Source of the DNA: an uncultured Collinsella sp.
GTDB lineage: Bacteria; Actinomycetota; Coriobacteriia; Coriobacteriales; Coriobacteriaceae
Length of the DNA stretch: 29,237 nucleotides
Direction: 5' to 3'
Assembly (NCBI GenBank): GCA_902489295.1
Contig: CABTZM010000003.1
Span: 1 to 29,237, forward strand
Below the pieces are notes generated by a model. The model did no database searches. It saw nothing but the letters and a program-made list of their open reading frames with translations, and was not told the origin of the DNA. Within the stretch, counting starts at the first letter, position 1. Every line of letters starts with the position of its first letter. Below are positions 22,179-29,237 of this stretch, one piece after another. Made by a program: the position numbers and the translations under genes.

Positions 22179-23081
22179 TCAATACTCCGAATCAAACGAC
22201 ATGTCGCCCGAACCGACCTCAAAACGATACGTGGCAGACTTGTCACCGTTATCGAATTCAAGATTCAAAATGGTCTCGCCGTCGTAGCCAAGCGGAAGGA
22301 AATCGCTCTCGAAGTCGCCGCTGCCCAAGGTGAGGCTCGCCTTAAAGCCCGTCGAGTTCGGAACCGTCATCTCCACATCGCCCGAGCCCACACTCACGTC
22401 CATCGACTTCGTGGGGGCCGGGTAAAGCTCGAACGTCACATCGCCCGAACCGACCTCGGCATTCAGGGTATCGGTCACGGTGCCCGTAAACTCAACGTCT
22501 CCCGAGTCCAGAGTCAGGTTGAGGTCATGACACGCAATGCCCGCGACCGTCAGATCACCCGATCCTACATTCGCTGTAATGCCCACCATGTTATCGGCAA
22601 CTTTGCGCGGCAGTTCGACGGTAACCGTGCGGTCAATGGCGCGCTCGTCATCGCAATCGAACTGGCGAATCTTGAGCGTAGAGCCCTTGATTTCGGCCAG
22701 GTTCTGGGTTGCCGCATCGAAGGCAACGGTCCCCGTTGCCACGCGACCGCTTTCAATTACGCGCACTGGCCCGCCGGAAACGTGTTTGACCTCGACCGTG
22801 CCCGACGTCACGTCCAAGTCAAGCGATGTGAACGCGTCGGCATCAAAGGTTTCGCTCGAAAGCTGCTGAGGCTGAGCGGAATAGTTACCGTCATCCAAAA
22901 GATCGCCCTCGTCCACCACATCGTCCATACCAGACAGGCCGGATACAACATCGTCGAGATTCCACGGGCCATCAAAATGAATCAATGTCCGCGAAACGCC
23001 AAAGACAAGCCCAACAATGAGCACAAACGCTCCGATGCCGACACCCAGGCGTACCTTGGATTCATGCGAAAGCTTCATCAT
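22179..23081 (-). CDS. DUF4097 family protein with SGD beta-strand repeats, membrane-anchored
   Basis: A 300-residue protein with one N-terminal membrane helix (about 12-30, LGVGIGAFVLIVGLVFGV) and an outer right-handed beta-helix-like domain. The repeat unit VGSGDV or similar occurs at least six times (TSGTVEVK, VGSGDLTVAG, DSGDVEFTG, VGSGDVTFEL, VGSGDVEMTV, LGSGDFESD, VGSGDMSFDS), the hallmark of DUF4097. Such proteins are often the effector of small envelope-stress units in Gram-positive bacteria and are thought to be cell-surface located. It overlaps the XRE gene by ATGA (23078-23081), so both are translated together. The true ligand or role is unknown. Confidence 0.9.
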   Translation of the reverse strand: MMKLSHESKVRLGVGIGAFVLIVGLVFGVSRTLIHFDGPWNLDDVVSGLSGMDDVVDEGDLLDDGNYSAQPQQLSSETFDADAFTSLDLDVTSGTVEVKHVSGGPVRVIESGRVATGTVAFDAATQNLAEIKGSTLKIRQFDCDDERAIDRTVTVELPRKVADNMVGITANVGSGDLTVAGIACHDLNLTLDSGDVEFTGTVTDTLNAEVGSGDVTFELYPAPTKSMDVSVGSGDVEMTVPNSTGFKASLTLGSGDFESDFLPLGYDGETILNLEFDNGDKSATYRFEVGSGDMSFDSEY

Positions 23082-23800
23082 TCGTCACCCTCTTTGGCAC
23101 ATGGCTCAGCGGTGGTCGTGGTAGCCACGTCAGCATCAGGTTCCGCAGAAGCATCCTTCCCCTGGGCCTTGATCGCCACCGACGCCGGACCAACCTGAAT
23201 ATCCCCGCGCGCCCAATCGCCATCGAGCGCACGCGCCACCCAGTGATAGATGGGAATCGTGAAGAAGATCAGCGCGGCAAAGGGGCCGGCACCAAACAGG
23301 AACATCAGCAAAAAGAACAGTAGCCAACACACGGCCCAATACGGGAACGACTGGAACGGGCCCTTCACCGGAGTCGAGCCAACTGCGGTGCCACTCGTCG
23401 CCTGCGCCGTAGCGGCATTGGCGGCCTGCGCACTCCAACTTGCCGCTTGCGCCGCCTTGGCCGCAGCATCACTCGCCTGCGTTGCCGCCTCGGTAGCGCG
23501 CGCCGCCGCCTCATGGGTGCGAGCACGCTCTGCCGCCTCGGCCTCGCGCTGACGGGCGCGGTCCTCGTTCTCAAACTCGATATCGTCCTCGATCTCGTCG
23601 CTCGGATTGAGCAGCTCGTCCAAACTCACGCCATAGAGTTTGGCGAGCGAGATTAGGTTCTCGGTATCGGGCGAGCTCTCCGCGCGCTCCCATTTACTGA
23701 CTGCCTGGCGCGACAGCCCCAGCTTTCGCGCCAGCCCTTCTTGGCTAAAACCCTTGCTGCGACGAAGGTCGGCGAGACGCTGCGCAGTTTCTACATTCAT
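23078..23800 (-). CDS. Membrane-tethered XRE-family transcriptional regulator
   Basis: A 240-residue protein with an N-terminal helix-turn-helix of Cro/CI type (residues 5-60; recognition part LGLSRQAVSKWERAESSP, then LYGVSLDELLN), an acidic linker, a long Ala-rich amphipathic helix (~85-135, many AA/AQ pairs), and two hydrophobic helices near 152-186 (FPYWAVCWLLFFLLMFLFG, AALIFFTIPIYHWV). It ends in a polar Thr/Glu tail. DNA binding with a membrane anchor suggests control by an envelope signal, possibly through the coupled DUF4097 protein. The ATG at 23800 has AGGAGG four bases upstream; a longer frame upstream has no site. The 266-base spacer to the divergent methyltransferase holds its promoter, which I cannot place. 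Confidence 0.9.
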   Translation of the reverse strand: MNVETAQRLADLRRSKGFSQEGLARKLGLSRQAVSKWERAESSPDTENLISLAKLYGVSLDELLNPSDEIEDDIEFENEDRARQREAEAAERARTHEAAARATEAATQASDAAAKAAQAASWSAQAANAATAQATSGTAVGSTPVKGPFQSFPYWAVCWLLFFLLMFLFGAGPFAALIFFTIPIYHWVARALDGDWARGDIQVGPASVAIKAQGKDASAEPDADVATTTTAEPCAKEGDE

Positions 23801-23990
23801 GGTTCCTCCTATGTGATGCCAGCCGTGCCGCCGGACCGTTTTTGTTCTTAAGGCGCCTTGCACAGTTAAAATCTATCCGCCACCGCCAAAATCATGCCAC
23901 CTATTCTAGTGAGATTTTTGACAACCGGCGGTTGCGGGTGCATATGAGCTGCGGAAATGTGTCCAAACAAAGCAATGACCCGTAGCTTGG

Positions 23991-24020
23991 TTGTCCCCGT
24001 TGCGGCGTTAACGGTAGTAT
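23991..24020 (+). promoter_or_regulatory. Candidate promoter of the SAM methyltransferase gene
   Basis: TTGTCC (23991-23996), then 18 bases, then TAGTAT (24015-24020) resemble -35 and -10 elements, each matching consensus at four of six positions. They lie 46 bases before the chosen GTG at 24067. Confidence 0.45.
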
Positions 24021-24066
24021 GGTCGTACTGTTTATTCCGCACCGCCAACGAAGGGAGTTCCGCGCC

Positions 24067-24939
24067 GTGAACCGCGATTTCGCCTCATCGCTCATCCAGC
24101 TCAACAATACGTTCTATCGCGAGCACTCCGCCTCCTTTTCCGATACGCGCCAGGCCCCATGGCCCGGCTGGGTGCGCACCATGGACATTGCGCTCGAGCA
24201 GCTCGACGTCGCCACGATCGAGCATCCCGTCCGCGTCTTCGATCTTGCCTGCGGCAATATGCGATTCGAGAACTTTGCCGCCGGCGGCGCACTTGCCGCC
24301 AAGGGCGTCGACGGCGCAAACCCCTCGGCAGATGCCAGCTGCCCGTTTGAGTTCTATGGTGTCGACTCGTGCCAAGATTTGGCTATCGATGCACATGGTC
24401 ACGCCCTGCGCATTCCCAACCTGCACTTCCAGGAGCTCGATGTGCTCGACGCCCTCATGAAGCTCAACCCCGCCGAAACACCCGACGTGCTTTTCGACGC
24501 CCCGCTCGCCGACATCTCGGTCTGTTTTGGCTTTATGCACCACGTGCCGTCATGCGAGTACCGCGTACGCGTGCTCGACGCCCTGGTGCGCCAGACGCGC
24601 CCGGGCGGCATCATCGCCATCAGCTTTTGGGAGTTTATGAACGACGAGCGCATGGCGCGCAAGGCCGTTCGCGCCGAAGCCCGCGCCGAGCTCACCCCGC
24701 CGTTTGAGGGTTACGATTCCACACAGTTTGAAGCCGGCGACCACCTCATTGGCTGGCAAAACGACCGCCACGCCTACCGCTATTGCCATCACTTTGACGA
24801 TCAGCAGATCACCGACCTGGTGCGCGGCGTCCGTACGTTCTACAAGAGCGGCGAGGTCCCCGTGCGCGAGCTTGAGCGTTTCCACGCCGACGGTCGCAGC
24901 GGCGAGCTCAACCGCTACGTGATTCTCAAGCGCCTATAG
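24067..24939 (+). CDS. Class I SAM-dependent methyltransferase, substrate unknown
   Basis: A 290-residue soluble protein. The Rossmann core starts VRVFDLACGNMRFENF (from residue 55), the SAM-binding motif I; motif II is near YGVDSCQDLAIDAHG, and the strand with ADISVCFGFMHHVPS matches motif IV. The RPGGIIAISFWEF segment is motif VI, typical of small-molecule or tRNA methyltransferases. The C-terminus has GWQNDRHAYRYCHHFD, which may be substrate-side. The GTG start at 24067 has AGGGAG nine bases upstream; an in-frame ATG at 24019 would overlap the promoter. It may be transcribed with trmB downstream, although two palindromes lie between them. Confidence 0.85.
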   Translation: MNRDFASSLIQLNNTFYREHSASFSDTRQAPWPGWVRTMDIALEQLDVATIEHPVRVFDLACGNMRFENFAAGGALAAKGVDGANPSADASCPFEFYGVDSCQDLAIDAHGHALRIPNLHFQELDVLDALMKLNPAETPDVLFDAPLADISVCFGFMHHVPSCEYRVRVLDALVRQTRPGGIIAISFWEFMNDERMARKAVRAEARAELTPPFEGYDSTQFEAGDHLIGWQNDRHAYRYCHHFDDQQITDLVRGVRTFYKSGEVPVRELERFHADGRSGELNRYVILKRL

Positions 24940-24976
24940 GACCAAGCGACTCGCCCCGAGCCGCACCGCAACTTTC

Positions 24977-25032
24977 GGGCACATTGTGCCCACCCCTTCC
25001 AACCCATTGCCGGAACGCATGGTCATGCGTTC
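24977..25032. promoter_or_regulatory. Two perfect palindromes between the methyltransferase and trmB
   Basis: GGGCACA-T-TGTGCCC (24977-24991) and GAACGCATG-GT-CATGCGTTC (25013-25032) lie within the 116-base gap. Both are perfect with tiny loops, so they fit dimer binding sites better than terminators; neither has a T-run. The second ends 23 bases before the trmB start. Confidence 0.5.
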
Positions 25033-25055
25033 TGCACTTATGACCAAGGAGCCTT

Positions 25056-25895
25056 ATGGGAGCCGTCCACGTTCGCACGCCTAAGAACTTTGTGCTCGAG
25101 GAGCGCCTGGAGCGCTACGCCGACGCCATCGAGACGAGCCCCGAGAACTATGCCGGGCACTGGCGTGAGGCATGCACGCCGGCCGGCGGCAAGTCCTTCG
25201 CCCGCCTTCATCTCGACCTGGGCTGCGGCAAAGGAACCTACCTGGTTGAGCGCGCCCACCGCGAGCCCGATACCCTTTTTATCGGCATGGACCAGGAGCC
25301 CATCTGCATTGCCTATGCCGCCCAAAAAATCTGCGAACAGGAGCTGCCCAATGCGCTCGTGCTACCCCGAGGCGCCGCATCGCTGCCGCAGCTGTTCGCC
25401 GCAGGCGAGCTCGATGCCATTACCATCAACTTTCCCACGCCGCAGCCCAAGGCCAAGTACGCCAAAAAGCGACTTGTCCATGTCGACCATCTGATGCTCT
25501 ACCGTCCGCTCTTTGCTGCCGGCGCCACTGTCACGCTGCGCACCGATAGCAAGCCGTTACGCGACTACGCCCTGGGACAGTTTGCCGCGGCCGGCTACGA
25601 TACGCTTTGGGTGAGCGACGACGTGCGCCGCGACCATCCCGAGCATCCCGAGACCGAATACGAGTGCCGCACACGCGAGATGGGCGCCGTCGTCTACGGC
25701 ATCTGCACCACACCCGGCGCGGAGCCTACCGAAGAGCAGCTCGCGGCGGGCCGGGCGCAGGAGCAGAGCCTCGCCTGTTACCTGCCCGACGATCTCGATG
25801 AGCTCACCTACGTGCCCCTCGGCATGGAAGAAGCCGTCGAGAACTTTAAGAACCGCGCCCGCAAGGGCAAGAAGCGCCTGCCGCAAGACCACTAA
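25056..25895 (+). CDS. trmB: TrmB-family tRNA (guanine-N7-)-methyltransferase
   Basis: Predicted to transfer a methyl group from SAM to N7 of G46 in tRNA. The 279-residue protein has HLDLGCGKGTYLVE (52-65, SAM site), FIGMDQEPICI (acidic end of strand 2), and the family's signature region NFPTPQPKAKYAKKRLVH (125-142). There the usual FPDPWPK has become FPTPQPK, losing the conserved Asp and Trp. The later TEYE part of the T-x-x-E substrate motif is kept. A ~60-residue C-terminal extension, ending in Lys/Arg, exceeds the usual length. AAGGAG lies five bases before the ATG. The altered motif leaves open that it is a paralogue with another target, but no second copy is in the window. Confidence 0.88.
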   Translation: MGAVHVRTPKNFVLEERLERYADAIETSPENYAGHWREACTPAGGKSFARLHLDLGCGKGTYLVERAHREPDTLFIGMDQEPICIAYAAQKICEQELPNALVLPRGAASLPQLFAAGELDAITINFPTPQPKAKYAKKRLVHVDHLMLYRPLFAAGATVTLRTDSKPLRDYALGQFAAAGYDTLWVSDDVRRDHPEHPETEYECRTREMGAVVYGICTTPGAEPTEEQLAAGRAQEQSLACYLPDDLDELTYVPLGMEEAVENFKNRARKGKKRLPQDH

Positions 25896-25964
25896 CGACC
25901 GCCAGCATCACACGCCCATTTCCTGCATTTTCTCGCGTGCTGGCGCCCCGCGCCGCCGCTACGC

Positions 25965-25970
25965 CATAAT
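25965..25970 (+). promoter_or_regulatory. Candidate -10 element of the Ski2-like helicase gene
   Basis: CATAAT matches the -10 consensus at five of six positions, about 35 bases upstream of the ATG at 26005. The -35 is poor. An 8-bp inverted repeat (CGCCAGCA at 25900-25907, TGCTGGCG at 25938-25945) lies just upstream. Confidence 0.35.
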
Positions 25971-26004
25971 GGATGGCGGACAAACGCGAGAGAAAGCAAA
26001 CCAC

Positions 26005-28686
26005 ATGGCACAGACCACGACAGATACTTCCGCCAGCACCGTCTCCGGCGCCGGCGCCGCCAGCTCATTCTCGGGCGGCACGGGCACCGAGGCCGAGTTC
26101 GGCTCGCTCGGCGCGCTCTCTCCCACCTGGTGGGAGCCCGAGGACGGCAGCGAGCCCGAGCCGTGGCTCACGCCCGACCAAGCCTTCGAGCGCTTCTTTG
26201 AATGGACGAGCGACCGCGGCATTGAGCTGTGGGATCACCAGGAAGAAGCCCTGATGGACCTAGCCGCCGGCGATCATGTCATTTTGGGCACGCCGACCGG
26301 CTCGGGTAAGTCGCTTGTCGCGCTGGGCATGCTCTTTATGGGCATGGCGCAAGGCAAGCGCTGCTATTACACGGCTCCTATCAAAGCCCTGGTCAGCGAG
26401 AAATTTTTCGACCTGGTGCAGGTGCTCGGCCGCGATAACGTCGGCATGATCACCGGTGATACGCATATCAACACCAAGGCGCCCGTCATTTGCTGCACAG
26501 CCGAGATCCTTGCCAACGACGCACTGCGCGAAGGCGAGGATGCCGATGTGGGCTGCGTCGCCATGGACGAGTTCCACTACTTCGCCGACCCCGACCGCGG
26601 CTGGGCATGGCAAGTGCCGCTGCTCACCCTGCCCCATACGCAGTTTATGCTCATGAGCGCCACGCTTGGCGATGTCACCGCGATTGCCGCCTCGCTCGAG
26701 GAGCACACCGGCGCCGCCTGCGACCTCGTCGTCGACGCCCCGCGTCCCGTGCCGCTGAGCTACGACTACGTGACGACCTCGCTCGAGGGCACCGTTGAGC
26801 TCGCGATGCGCCGCGGTGAGGCCCCGCTCTACATTGTGCACTTTAGCCAGGATGCCGCACTCGCAACGGCGCAATCCCTCGCCAACTTTGGCATTGCCAG
26901 CAAGGAACAGCGCGAGGCCATCAAGGAGGCGGCAAAAGGCACGAGCTTCTCGACGGCTTTTGGCAAGATCCTCAAGCGCCTACTCGGCTGCGGCGTCGGC
27001 GTGCACCACGCCGGCATGCTTCCGCGCTATCGTCTGCTGGTCGAGCGCCTGGCGCAGCAGGGGTTGCTGCCCGTCATCTGCGGCACCGACACGCTCGGCG
27101 TCGGCATCAACGTGCCCATCCACACCGTGGTGCTCACTGCGCTCACCAAGTTCGACGGCTACAAGATGCGTCGCCTGCGTGCCCGCGAGTTCCATCAGAT
27201 CGCCGGTCGCGCCGGCCGCTCGGGCTTCGACACCAAGGGTATGGTCATCGCCGAGGCCCCGGAGCACGAGATCGAGAACGCCAAGCTCATGGCCAAGGCG
27301 GGCGACGACCCCAAAAAGCTCCGCAAGATTAAAAAGAAGAAAGCTCCCGAGGGCTTTGTCACCTGGAACAAGCAGACCTTTGAGCGCCTGATCGAGACGC
27401 AGCCCGAAACGCTCAAGCCGCGCCTGCGCATCACGCACTCCATGGTGATTAGCGTGGTCGAGCAGGGCGGCGACGCTCGTGCCCGCGTGCACGACCTCAT
27501 CGAGACAAGCCTGCAAACGCCCGAGGAAAAGGCAAAGCTCGAGGTTCGCGCCGATGAGATCTTTGCCACGCTCATCGACTCCGGCGTCGTCGTGCGCACC
27601 GAGGTGCCGCCCGCACCCGATGCTCCGGCTGACGCCGCGCCGGACATCGACTACGCGCTGACGGTCGACCTGCCCGAGGACTTTGCGCTCGATCAGCCAC
27701 TTTCGCCGTTCCTTCTCGCCGCGCTGGAGCTGCTCGACCCCGAGAGCGAGACCTATACCATGGACCTCATCTCGATGGTCGAGGCCACGCTCGAGGACCC
27801 CAAGCAGGTGTTGCGCGCACAGGAACGCGCCGCGCGCGACCGCGCCATGGCCGAGATGAAGGCCGACGGCGTCGAGTACGAGGAGCGCTTGGAGCGTATC
27901 CAGGATGTGACCTACGAAAAGCCGCTCGAGGACTTGCTCGATGCCGCCTTCGACAAGTACTGCCAGGAAGTACCTTGGGCCAACGACTACCAGCTCTCGC
28001 CCAAGAGCGTCCTGCGCGACATGCTGGAGAGCGCGAGCGACTTTAAGGGCTATATCCAAAAGCTCGGCATCGCCCGCTCCGAGGGCATTTTGCTGCGCTA
28101 CTTGGCCGAGGCCTACCGCTCGCTCGACCGCACCGTGCCCATTGAGAAGCGCGACGAGCGCTTGCGCGACATCATTTCGTGGCTGGGCTTTGTGGTGCGC
28201 TCGGTCGACTCGAGTCTGGTAGACGAGTGGGAGAACGCCGGCAACCCGGCCGCACTCGACGCCGCACCGCCCCAGGACATCGACGAGGTCGTGGCAGACC
28301 GCCGCGGCTGCACGCTGCTGGTGCGCAACGCGCTCTTCCGCCGCGTGACCCTTGCGGCCCGCGGACACGTCCGCGACTTGGGCGAGCTTGACGAGGATTG
28401 GGGCATGAGCGAGGTCCGCTGGCAAAAGGCGCTCGACGCCTATCACGAGCAACACGAGGAAATCCTCACCGACGGCGACGCCCGCAGCGCCGCGATGTTT
28501 ACCATCGACGAGAGCGACGAGAAGACCGATCACGTGTGGCACGTGCACCAGATCTTTGCCGACGAGGATGGCGACCACGACTTTGGCATCATGGGCGATG
28601 TCGACCTGGACGCCACGCAAGACGGCGGCGAGGTCATCTTCACCCACTACCGCGTCGGCTTTATCGAGGATTTGCTCGAGGATTAG
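26005..28686 (+). CDS. Ski2/Mtr4-like DEAD/DEFH-box RNA helicase with long C-terminal region (DUF3516-like)
   Basis: An 893-residue superfamily 2 helicase. Motif I GTPTGSGKS (95-103), DEFH (188-191, motif II), SAT (218-220, motif III), HHAGMLPRYR (334-343), TDTLGVGIN, and QIAGRAGR (398-405, motif VI) show the Ski2-like type. After the RecA domains come a basic patch (KKLRKIKKKKAPEG), a helical part with an acidic linker (~520-560), and a long charged C-terminal region that ends acidic (FIEDLLED). Size and order resemble the actinobacterial helicases carrying a DUF3516 domain; the domain name is from memory and not searched. A Ser/Gly/Ala-rich N-terminal tail of about 45 residues precedes the core. 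The ATG at 26005 has only a weak purine site (AGAGAAAG). It ends at a strong terminator. Confidence 0.88.
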   Translation: MAQTTTDTSASTVSGAGAASSFSGGTGTEAEFGSLGALSPTWWEPEDGSEPEPWLTPDQAFERFFEWTSDRGIELWDHQEEALMDLAAGDHVILGTPTGSGKSLVALGMLFMGMAQGKRCYYTAPIKALVSEKFFDLVQVLGRDNVGMITGDTHINTKAPVICCTAEILANDALREGEDADVGCVAMDEFHYFADPDRGWAWQVPLLTLPHTQFMLMSATLGDVTAIAASLEEHTGAACDLVVDAPRPVPLSYDYVTTSLEGTVELAMRRGEAPLYIVHFSQDAALATAQSLANFGIASKEQREAIKEAAKGTSFSTAFGKILKRLLGCGVGVHHAGMLPRYRLLVERLAQQGLLPVICGTDTLGVGINVPIHTVVLTALTKFDGYKMRRLRAREFHQIAGRAGRSGFDTKGMVIAEAPEHEIENAKLMAKAGDDPKKLRKIKKKKAPEGFVTWNKQTFERLIETQPETLKPRLRITHSMVISVVEQGGDARARVHDLIETSLQTPEEKAKLEVRADEIFATLIDSGVVVRTEVPPAPDAPADAAPDIDYALTVDLPEDFALDQPLSPFLLAALELLDPESETYTMDLISMVEATLEDPKQVLRAQERAARDRAMAEMKADGVEYEERLERIQDVTYEKPLEDLLDAAFDKYCQEVPWANDYQLSPKSVLRDMLESASDFKGYIQKLGIARSEGILLRYLAEAYRSLDRTVPIEKRDERLRDIISWLGFVVRSVDSSLVDEWENAGNPAALDAAPPQDIDEVVADRRGCTLLVRNALFRRVTLAARGHVRDLGELDEDWGMSEVRWQKALDAYHEQHEEILTDGDARSAAMFTIDESDEKTDHVWHVHQIFADEDGDHDFGIMGDVDLDATQDGGEVIFTHYRVGFIEDLLED

Positions 28687-28707
28687 CCGGACGCAATGGA
28701 GCGAAAC

Positions 28708-28749
28708 AAAGCGGGGCCGCTGGCAACATCGCCAGCGGCCCCGCTTTTT
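28708..28749. terminator. Strong bidirectional intrinsic terminator
   Basis: A 17-bp perfect stem starts at AAAGCGGGGCCGCTGGC (28708-28724), is complemented at 28731-28747, and has a 6-base loop. TTTTT follows on the plus strand and AAA flanks the other side. It separates the Ski2-like helicase from the convergent DUF2130 gene. Confidence 0.95.
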
Positions 28750-28766
28750 GCGCGATACGCTATCCT

Positions 28767-29237
28767 CTACTCGGCATCCTCGACCTCATACGAATCGGCC
28801 TCGGCGGGCTCATCGCCCGCACCCGCTGCCGTCTCGCGCGCCTCGTCAAACGCCGCCTTCATGGTCTTGTTGCCCCAGGTGAGCTTGCGAATCGTAAGCT
28901 CATCAGCCTTGTTGTGGGCCAGACGCAGATTCTCGGTACTGCGACGTAGGTCGTCCTTGGTCTTCTCAAGCTGCTTGATGGCAGCATCGATCTCCTTGAT
29001 CGCCGACTCGAACTGCTTGCTCGCCAAGTTGTAGTTGCGCGAGAAACCATCCTTGAACTTTTCCATCTTCGCTTCGAAGTTCGTGACGTCGATATTCTGC
29101 TGCTTGTACTCCGCCAGCTCCTGCTTATAGCGCAGCGAACCCATGGCGGCGTTGCGCAGCAGCGTGATCATGGGAATGAAGAACTGCGGGCGGATCACGT
29201 ACATCTTCTCGTAGCGATAGCTCACGTCCACGATGCC
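28767..29237 (-). CDS. DUF2130 domain protein, C-terminal part (continues past window)
   Basis: The last 156 codons of a larger gene; the start lies beyond the window edge. The visible part begins IVDVSYRYEKMYVIRPQFF, then FIPMITLLRNAAMGSLRYKQ, a pattern of the DUF2130 C-terminus, then a long helical, Lys/Glu-rich stretch (EIDAAIKQLEKTKDDLRRS) that should form a coiled coil, and a low-complexity acidic tail (ending EVEDAE). No function is established for the family; a DNA-related role has been guessed from context in other bacteria. The frame is open at the edge, and the GTG at 29231 is a valine codon inside the conserved part, not a start. Confidence 0.85.
   Translation of the reverse strand, partial: GIVDVSYRYEKMYVIRPQFFIPMITLLRNAAMGSLRYKQELAEYKQQNIDVTNFEAKMEKFKDGFSRNYNLASKQFESAIKEIDAAIKQLEKTKDDLRRSTENLRLAHNKADELTIRKLTWGNKTMKAAFDEARETAAGAGDEPAEADSYEVEDAE

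Noticed and set aside
22430..23000. DNA-level tandem repeat or CRISPR-like array in the SGD region
   Set aside because: The protein repeats are short and diverged; no equal-length DNA repeats with spacers are present.
26980..28647. 555-codon minus-strand open frame opposite the Ski2-like helicase
   Set aside because: Shadow of the helicase C-terminal half; no ribosome site or family pattern.
1..29237. tRNA, rRNA or CRISPR loci
   Set aside because: Reading for T-arm and anticodon-like patterns, rRNA signatures and regular repeats gave no credible case; no scanner could be run.

Overview
The window is GC-rich throughout and gene-dense, with both strands used and many stop/start overlaps. The gene content fits a gut anaerobe of the Coriobacteriia, most likely Collinsella or a close relative. 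Pointers are a ferredoxin-fused EtfA/EtfB/lactate dehydrogenase operon, a bacterial Elp3, an actinobacterial-type SOS box, a Ski2-like helicase with a long C-terminal part resembling actinobacterial helicases, a DUF2130 protein, and a sortase-type surface protein. Genus assignment is inference from gene content only. The first ~55 bases are C/G/T homopolymer runs that look like a contig-end artefact and destroy the start of the first gene.

Layout. 1-4.6 kb holds transport and signalling: a 5'-damaged EamA-type permease (+), a membrane GGDEF diguanylate cyclase (-), a KdgT-like transporter (-) and azlCD (-). 4.7-5.6 kb is an HD-domain hydrolase (+), convergent with the energy operon. 5.6-9.2 kb (-) is a three-gene operon in transcription order LDH/GlcD-type flavoprotein, EtfB, EtfA with two N-terminal [4Fe-4S] motifs. 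This is the composition of the flavin-based electron-bifurcating lactate dehydrogenase known from Acetobacterium woodii. 9.5-12.7 kb (+) is a tight operon of five unfamiliar proteins: one small cytosolic protein, then four membrane or exported proteins, one with a sortase-like LAQTG tail. 12.8-13.6 kb is a DUF554 membrane protein.

13.6-19.3 kb (+) is the most interesting part: an operon of a TerB-N/TerB-C protein, a BrxD-like (DUF2791) ATPase and an Lhr-like DEAD/DEVH helicase. A near-perfect LexA/SOS-type operator lies at its promoter, suggesting a DNA-damage-induced DNA-processing or defence machine.

19.3-22.1 kb (-) carries Elp3 (tRNA U34 modification) followed directly by a membrane-anchored spermidine-synthase-like protein. 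22.2-23.8 kb (-) carries a membrane-tethered XRE regulator and a DUF4097 protein, translationally coupled. 24.1-28.7 kb (+) carries a SAM methyltransferase, a TrmB-family tRNA methyltransferase with an altered active-site motif, and a Ski2-like helicase ending at a strong terminator. The window ends inside a DUF2130 gene (-). No rRNA, tRNA, CRISPR array or intact mobile element was seen.
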